Of a DNA stretch of 12,221 nt, positions 6,832 to 10,317 are shown one piece after another; position 1 is the stretch's first letter; every line of letters starts with the position of its first letter. The stretch covers positions 1 to 12,221 of the forward strand of contig SXJQ01000324.1 of NCBI GenBank assembly GCA_005779345.1, written 5' to 3'. This stretch comes from Actinomycetota bacterium (lineage in GTDB: Bacteria; Actinomycetota; Acidimicrobiia; IMCC26256; PALSA-610). Made by a program: the position numbers and the translations under genes. The notes beneath the pieces are model-generated. The model was not told the DNA's origin and searched no databases. It was given only the letters and a program-made list of their open reading frames with translations.

Positions 6832-6880
6832 CCCGTGCGCAGGGCTGTGACCCACTCGAGGCGGGCGGGTTACGCACGGG
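6832..6880. other. Inverted repeat in the fabD/fabZ divergent region
   Basis: CCCGTGCG (6832-6839) and CGCACGGG (6873-6880) form an 8-bp perfect inverted repeat with a 33-base spacer in the 151-base region between the divergent fabD and fabZ genes. It could be an operator shared by both, but nothing ties it to a known regulator and short GC-rich repeats arise easily by chance. I found no convincing -10 element for fabD. Confidence 0.25.
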
Positions 6881-6944
6881 ACTGCATTGTCGGCGGTTAC
6901 CCGCGAGTACCCCGGCATCGCCGCGTCGCGAACGCGTGAACACC

Positions 6945-6950
6945 TAGTTT
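6945..6950 (+). promoter_or_regulatory. Probable -10 element of a leaderless fabZ transcript
   Basis: TAGTTT fits TANNNT, and its last base is exactly 7 bases before the A of the fabZ ATG at 6957. Placing the hexamer at -12 to -7 puts +1 on the start codon. No Shine-Dalgarno sequence exists in the bases between (CGGGCA). Leaderless mRNAs are common in actinobacteria. No good -35 is visible. Confidence 0.45.
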
Positions 6951-6956
6951 CGGGCA

Positions 6957-7382
6957 ATGACCAACGCGCACGACGATCCGATCGCGCTGTTGCCGCACCG
7001 ACCGCCGTTTCGCTTCGTCGATGCGGTCGACGAACTCGAACCCGGGGTTCGGATCGTCGCCCGTTGGCGGGTCACGGGCGAGGAGGCATTCCTCGCCGGG
7101 CACTTCCCGGGCAATCCGATCGTGCCGGGAGTGATCCAACTCGAGGCGCTCGCGCAGGCCGGAGCGATCGCCCTGCTGTCGGACCCCCGCTACGCGGGAA
7201 AGCTGCCGCTGTTCGGTGGGGTCGAGGATGTGCGGTGGCGCCGCCTCGTGCGGCCGGGCGACGAGGTGCGGTTCGACCTGACGATGGAGCGGCTCTCGGC
7301 ACGCGGCGGTTGGGCGCGGGGCCGCGCGACGGTCGCCGACGACGAGACGCTGCGCGCCCGCCTGCTCTTCGCCCTCGCCTGA
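6957..7382 (+). CDS. fabZ: 3-hydroxyacyl-ACP dehydratase, FabZ-type
   Basis: This 141-residue hotdog-fold enzyme should dehydrate 3-hydroxyacyl-ACP to trans-2-enoyl-ACP. LLPHRPPFRFVD (11-22) is the FabZ N-terminal signature. The catalytic pair is visible as His49 in AGHFPGNPIVPGV and Glu63 in QLEALAQAGA. KLPLFGGVEDVRWRR and VRPGD (98-102) follow the family pattern. Length is typical of FabZ and shorter than FabA, so isomerase activity is not expected. It is transcribed away from the rest of the FAS operon. The ATG has no Shine-Dalgarno but stands just after a -10-like TAGTTT, suggesting leaderless translation. Confidence 0.93.
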   Translation: MTNAHDDPIALLPHRPPFRFVDAVDELEPGVRIVARWRVTGEEAFLAGHFPGNPIVPGVIQLEALAQAGAIALLSDPRYAGKLPLFGGVEDVRWRRLVRPGDEVRFDLTMERLSARGGWARGRATVADDETLRARLLFALA

Positions 7383-7387
7383 CCGCG

Positions 7388-7402
7388 CACCTCTTCGAGG
7401 TG
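7388..7402. terminator. Small hairpin between convergent genes
   Basis: CACCTC (7388-7393), a TTC loop and GAGGTG (7397-7402) form a 6-bp stem in the 26-base gap between the convergent fabZ and small membrane protein genes. The position suits a bidirectional terminator, but the stem is short and there is no T-tract on either strand. Confidence 0.3.
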
Positions 7403-7408
7403 ACGGGC

Positions 7409-7681
7409 TCAGGCGGGTTTGCCCTTGCGTTGCTTGGGGTGCTTGCCGAGATCTTCGAGCGCCTTGATCTGCGCGGGGTCGTACTCCCCGGCGCTCGTCG
7501 CGGTGAGGATCGGCGTCGGCGGGTCTCGATCGGGCTCGGGATCGAGACCGAGCAGGAGGCGGGTCTCGATCTCGTCGTCCATGCCGGTCTCGCTGCGGAC
7601 GCGACGCGACGGCCCGATCACGATGATCAGCAGGCCGACGACGACCCCGCCGACCACGAACCCCACGAAGAACTCCGCCAT
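7409..7681 (-). CDS. Small single-pass membrane protein of unknown function
   Basis: This predicted 90-residue protein begins with a hydrophobic segment, FFVGFVVGGVVVGLLIIVIG (residues 4-23), followed by the basic stretch SRRVRS. By the positive-inside rule the rest should face the cytoplasm. The tail holds an acidic, proline-rich middle (about 35-59) and a lysine-rich end, KHPKQRKGKPA. I do not recognise a family. The ATG (7679-7681) has no Shine-Dalgarno; a TACAGT at 7695-7690 on the same strand ends 8 bases before it, so the mRNA may be leaderless. It converges with fabZ and diverges from the tRNA gene. The clean N-terminal membrane segment and the fit between its neighbours support a real gene. 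Confidence 0.65.
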   Translation of the reverse strand: MAEFFVGFVVGGVVVGLLIIVIGPSRRVRSETGMDDEIETRLLLGLDPEPDRDPPTPILTATSAGEYDPAQIKALEDLGKHPKQRKGKPA

Positions 7682-7688
7682 CGGTCGC

Positions 7689-7695
7689 TACTGTA
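7689..7695. promoter_or_regulatory. Overlapping divergent -10-like elements
   Basis: The 7-base TACTGTA contains TACTGT on the plus strand (7689-7694) and TACAGT on the minus strand (7695-7690), both fitting TANNNT. The plus element would start RNA near 7701, ten bases before tRNA-Leu. The minus element would start near 7683, at the ATG of the small membrane protein. Neither direction has a clear -35 element. Confidence 0.4.
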
Positions 7696-7710
7696 TGGCG
7701 ATCACTCCAG

Positions 7711-7793
7711 GCCCGAGTGGTGGAACGGTATACACGGCGGACTCAAAATCCGCTGCTCGCAAGGGCGTGTGGGTTCGAATCCCACCTCGGGTA
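7711..7793 (+). tRNA. tRNA-Leu(CAA)
   Basis: This 83-base type II tRNA has an acceptor stem of GCCCGAG (7711-7717) with CTCGGGT (7786-7792). The anticodon stem is GCGGA/TCCGC (7737-7741, 7749-7753) with loop CTCAAAA, giving anticodon CAA (7744-7746) for UUG leucine codons. A long variable arm (7754-7768) is typical of leucine tRNA. The T arm is GTGGG-TTCGAAT-CCCAC (7769-7785). The discriminator is A7793, as required for leucine. The first acceptor pair is a G-U wobble. CCA is not encoded (CGA follows), so it must be added after transcription. Confidence 0.95.
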
Positions 7794-7824
7794 CGACGCG
7801 AACGCAGTGTGGCGAGGGGCGACG

Positions 7825-7877
7825 GCGACCTTGTGCCCGTGGCTGCCCCCAGGGGGCATGGGATGGCACAAGGTCGC
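7825..7877. terminator. Long stem-loop between tRNA-Leu and the convergent methyltransferase gene
   Basis: Two perfect 13-bp arms, GCGACCTTGTGCC (7825-7837) and GGCACAAGGTCGC (7865-7877), enclose an internal loop and a second 7-bp stem, TGCCCCC-A-GGGGGCA (7844-7858). The whole structure spans 53 bases in the 97-base gap between convergent genes, so a bidirectional terminator is the simplest reading. There is no T-tract on either side, so it may act in another way or process the tRNA 3' end. Confidence 0.5.
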
Positions 7878-7890
7878 GAACGCGGCCTCG

Positions 7891-8712
7891 TCAGGCACCG
7901 GCGACGAGCCGGTGGAAGGCGATCGCGGCGGCGGTGGCCACGTTGAGTGAGTCGACTCCGGCGCGCATCGGGATCCGCACCGCGACGTCGGCCGCGGCGA
8001 GCGCGGCGCCCGAGAGTCCCGGGCCCTCGGCGCCGACGACGATGGCGACGCGTCCGGCGACTTCCTCGACGAACCGTTCGATCGGCACGGCATCGGCGCG
8101 GGGCGTGAGTGCCGCGATCGTGAACCCCGCGGAGCGCACCTCGTCGAGCCCGGAGGGCCACTGCGGAACGCGGGTCCACGGCACGGTGAGGACGTGGCCG
8201 ATCGACACGCGGACGCACCGTCGATAGAGCGGATCGGAACATTCGGGGTCGAGCAGAACGGCGTCGATTCCGAGCGCCGCCGCGTTGCGGAAGATCACAC
8301 CGAGGTTCTCGTGGTCGTTGACGCGTTCGCACACCGCGATCGTGCGCGCGTCGGCGAGCACCGCGGGAACGTCGGGGAGCGGGAACCGGTCGACCGAGGC
8401 GACGGCGCCGCGGTGCAGGTCGAAACCGACGATCGCTCGGAGGAGATCCGGATCGGCGACGAAGACCGGGGCGGCGACGCCCTCGAGATCGGCGGCGAGG
8501 CCGGCCAGGCGCGCCGGGGTCACCAGGACGGCGCGCACCCGATCGCGGTGGCGCGACCGGAGCAACGTCGCGATGGGCAGTGGGCCCTCCACGACGAAGA
8601 ACCCTTCGACCCGCTCGCGAGCCGCCTCGATCTTGATCCGGAAGCCCGGCTCGTCGAGCCGGGCGAAATCGGACAACCGCGGGTCGCCCGGGTCGTCGAG
8701 CGGAGTCGTCAA
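7891..8712 (-). CDS. SpoU/TrmH-family RNA 2'-O-methyltransferase
   Basis: This 273-residue protein should methylate a ribose 2'-OH in tRNA or rRNA using S-adenosylmethionine. The N-terminal part (about 22-115) looks like the substrate-binding domain: RIKIEAARERVEGFFVVEG and the later GFDLHRGAVAS. The SPOUT knot domain has all three motifs: NDHENLGVIFRNAAALG (132-148), VVGAEGPGLS (225-234) and VRIPMRAGVDSLNVATAAA (245-263) with Ser255 and Asn257. The RNA target cannot be told from sequence. The start is a TTG (8710-8712) overlapping the lepB-like stop as TTGA; no Met or better start is seen nearby, and the ribosome binding site is weak, so coupling to the upstream gene is likely. It converges with tRNA-Leu. 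Confidence 0.88.
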   Translation of the reverse strand: MTTPLDDPGDPRLSDFARLDEPGFRIKIEAARERVEGFFVVEGPLPIATLLRSRHRDRVRAVLVTPARLAGLAADLEGVAAPVFVADPDLLRAIVGFDLHRGAVASVDRFPLPDVPAVLADARTIAVCERVNDHENLGVIFRNAAALGIDAVLLDPECSDPLYRRCVRVSIGHVLTVPWTRVPQWPSGLDEVRSAGFTIAALTPRADAVPIERFVEEVAGRVAIVVGAEGPGLSGAALAAADVAVRIPMRAGVDSLNVATAAAIAFHRLVAGA

Positions 8713-9296
8713 CTCGGATCACGCAGATCGCCGCCGCAGACCCGCCCAACGATGGAGTCCAGCGAGACGGGGCCGTACGCGCGCGAGTCCATGCTTTCGC
8801 AGCGATTGTCGCCGAGTACGTAGACAGACCCGAGAGGGATGACTCGCGGCTCGAGTTCTATGCCCGCGAAGTCGCCGCACTCCGGGTTGCGGTACCGCTC
8901 CTCGACACGCACTCCGTTGACGACGATGTCGCCGTCGTCGGCTTCGATGCGGTCACCACCGACGGCTACGACGCGCTTCAGCACCGACTCGGGCGCAGGT
9001 TCACTGATGGCACCCCCAGGGGGAGCGAAGACGATCACATCGCCGCGTTCGATCGACGAGTCGTCGATCACGCGGATGCGGTCACCGGCGCGCACGGTCG
9101 GGTACATCCCCTGGCTCGGGATCGAGTACCTGCGCGCCCACGACACACCGCAGAAGAGGTTCTGGCTGGCGTACCACGTATCCACGCCGAGGATCAGCGC
9201 GATCGGCGCAGCGATCGCCAGCCGTCGTCGGCGCCGCACGGTGCGTTCGCCCGCACTCGGCCGAGATCCTGCGGGCGGATGCCATTCTGTGGCCAC
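8709..9296 (-). CDS. Signal peptidase I homolog (S26 family) with Gly at the usual serine position
   Basis: From the start chosen this is a 195-residue type I signal peptidase homolog, which would cut signal peptides outside the membrane. An arginine cluster (21-25) precedes one membrane segment (LAIAAPIALILGVDTWYA, 26-43). Family boxes follow: SIPSQGMYPTVRAGDR (58-73), RGDVIVF (84-90), VLKRVVAVGGD (105-115) with the general-base Lys107, and GDNRCESMDSRAYGPV (162-177). In the usual SM motif the residue before Met is the nucleophile; here it is Gly63, with a serine two residues earlier (Ser61). Activity is therefore uncertain. Start is ambiguous: GTG at 9294-9296 or GTG at 9237-9239 (MRRRRRLAIAAP). 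An ATG at 9317-9319 opens a different frame of 41 codons. The stop overlaps the methyltransferase TTG by 4 bases. Confidence 0.85.
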   Translation of the reverse strand: MATEWHPPAGSRPSAGERTVRRRRRLAIAAPIALILGVDTWYASQNLFCGVSWARRYSIPSQGMYPTVRAGDRIRVIDDSSIERGDVIVFAPPGGAISEPAPESVLKRVVAVGGDRIEADDGDIVVNGVRVEERYRNPECGDFAGIELEPRVIPLGSVYVLGDNRCESMDSRAYGPVSLDSIVGRVCGGDLRDPS

Positions 9297-9311
9297 GATC
9301 CCTGATTCTTG

Positions 9312-9343
9312 TCGGACATCGGCTCGGAGCGCCTGTCCGATGT
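9312..9343. promoter_or_regulatory. Dyad element in the lepB-like/coiled-coil divergent region
   Basis: TCGGACA (9312-9318) pairs with TGTCCGA (9334-9340), and the overlapping ACATCGG (9316-9322) pairs with CCGATGT (9337-9343). The two nested 7-bp inverted repeats sit in the 99-base gap between divergent genes. It may be an operator or a hairpin; no known regulator site is recognised. Confidence 0.3.
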
Positions 9344-9380
9344 AGGCGGTTTCGGGGAGGCACGGACCGCCCCGCGCCCG

Positions 9381-9386
9381 TAAACT
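9381..9386 (+). promoter_or_regulatory. -10-like element of the coiled-coil gene
   Basis: TAAACT fits TANNNT and ends 9 bases before the ATG at 9396. The bases between (CCCCCCACT) contain no Shine-Dalgarno, so the mRNA would have a leader of about 0-3 bases. No good -35 element is visible. Confidence 0.4.
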
Positions 9387-9395
9387 CCCCCCACT

Positions 9396-9704
9396 ATGTC
9401 TCGCTCGCTGCTCGAACGCCGCCTCGTCGACGTCTCCGACCGTCTCAAGCGGCTGCGCGCCGAGGCCGCCGTCGCCGCCGAGCAGCTCCAGTTCATGGTC
9501 GATGAGGCCGACGAGGCTCGGATGCGCGCCCTGGTCTCCGAGACGCCGCTCGCCGACGCCGGCGCTCGTGAGGCGCAACGGCACGCCGACGCCCACGCCC
9601 GCCACCGCGACGGTCTGTTGCGTTCGATCGCCGACCTCGAGCGCGAGCAAGATGCCCTGCTCGATCGCATGGCGGCCGAACTGGCCGCAACGCACGAGTC
9701 CTGA
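9396..9704 (+). CDS. Small coiled-coil protein of unknown function
   Basis: This predicted 102-residue protein is hydrophilic and highly charged, rich in Ala, Arg, Glu, Asp and Leu with heptad-like spacing. Two helical stretches (about 4-45 and 55-98) are separated by a short break near SETPLADAG (48-56). There is no signal peptide, membrane segment or cysteine. I recognise no named family. It lies 22 bases upstream of the PdtaR-like gene on the same strand, so the two and polA are probably one transcript. The ATG has no Shine-Dalgarno but follows a TAAACT -10-like site. The frame on the opposite strand is also open here, but the composition and operon fit favour this strand. Confidence 0.75.
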   Translation: MSRSLLERRLVDVSDRLKRLRAEAAVAAEQLQFMVDEADEARMRALVSETPLADAGAREAQRHADAHARHRDGLLRSIADLEREQDALLDRMAAELAATHES

Positions 9705-9726
9705 GTCAGGCCGAGGGGAAACGCCG

Positions 9727-10308
9727 GTGTCCAACCCAGTCCGTGTCGTCGTCGCCGAGGACGAGGCGATCATCCGACTCGATCTCAAGGAGATCCTCGA
9801 AGAAGAGGGTTACGAGGTCGTGGGCGAGACCGGACGCGGCGACACCGCGATCGAACTCGTCACCGAGCTGAAGCCCGACCTCGCGATCCTCGACATCAAG
9901 ATGCCGGGGATGGATGGCCTCACCGCTGCCCGGCACATCGCCGGCGAGCGACTCGCGGCGGTGCTCATCCTCACCGCGTTCAGCCAGCACGACCTCGTCG
10001 AACAGGCCCGCGAGGCCGGCGCCTTGGCGTACCTCGTGAAGCCGTTCCAGAAGAGCGATCTCATCCCGGCGATCGAGATGGCACTCGGCCGGCACGAGCA
10101 GATGGTGGCGCTCGAACAGGAGAACGCCGATCTCGCGGCCCGGCTCGAGGCCCGCAAGCTCACCGACCGGGCGAAGGGCCGCCTGATGGACGACCACGGC
10201 CTCGCGGAGTCGGCCGCGTGGCGTTTCCTCCAGAAGAGCGCGATGGACACGCGTCGCGGCATCGCCGAGGTCGCTCGGGACGTCATCGAGGGTTCGCTCG
10301 CTCCCTAG
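9727..10308 (+). CDS. pdtaR: ANTAR-domain response regulator, PdtaR-like
   Basis: This 193-residue cytoplasmic regulator has a receiver domain (about 5-122) and an ANTAR RNA-binding domain (about 130-190). Receiver residues are complete: acidic Glu11/Asp12, phospho-acceptor Asp56 in LDIKMPGMDG, Thr83 in LILTAF and Lys105 in VKPFQ. The ANTAR part has EARKLTDRAKGRLM (141-154) and AAWRFLQKSAMDTRRGIAEVA (163-183), the fold that binds paired hairpins in mRNA leaders to prevent termination. Mycobacterial PdtaR (Rv1626) has the same architecture and also lies near polA (Rv1629). The partner kinase (PdtaS in mycobacteria) is not in this window. The GTG at 9727-9729 has an AGGGGA 7-8 bases before it and begins the receiver homology; longer in-frame readings overlap the coiled-coil gene and look spurious. 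Confidence 0.92.
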   Translation: MSNPVRVVVAEDEAIIRLDLKEILEEEGYEVVGETGRGDTAIELVTELKPDLAILDIKMPGMDGLTAARHIAGERLAAVLILTAFSQHDLVEQAREAGALAYLVKPFQKSDLIPAIEMALGRHEQMVALEQENADLAARLEARKLTDRAKGRLMDDHGLAESAAWRFLQKSAMDTRRGIAEVARDVIEGSLAP

Positions 10309-10317
10309 AGTGCGGCC

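Noticed and set aside
7688..8749. A minus-strand frame whose end reads GGIRTHTPLRAADFESAVYTV
   Set aside because: This peptide is the familiar false translation of the antisense strand of a tRNA-Leu gene. The rest lies over the methyltransferase gene in a different frame.
9502..9726. In-frame upstream start for the ANTAR regulator
   Set aside because: It overlaps the coiled-coil gene, and receiver homology begins right after the GTG at 9727, which has its own ribosome binding site.
9297..9788. Upstream extension of the signal peptidase homolog on the minus strand, to an ATG at 9788
   Set aside because: It is antisense to the coiled-coil gene and pdtaR start, contains no membrane or peptidase features, and the family N-terminus begins near 9296 or 9239.
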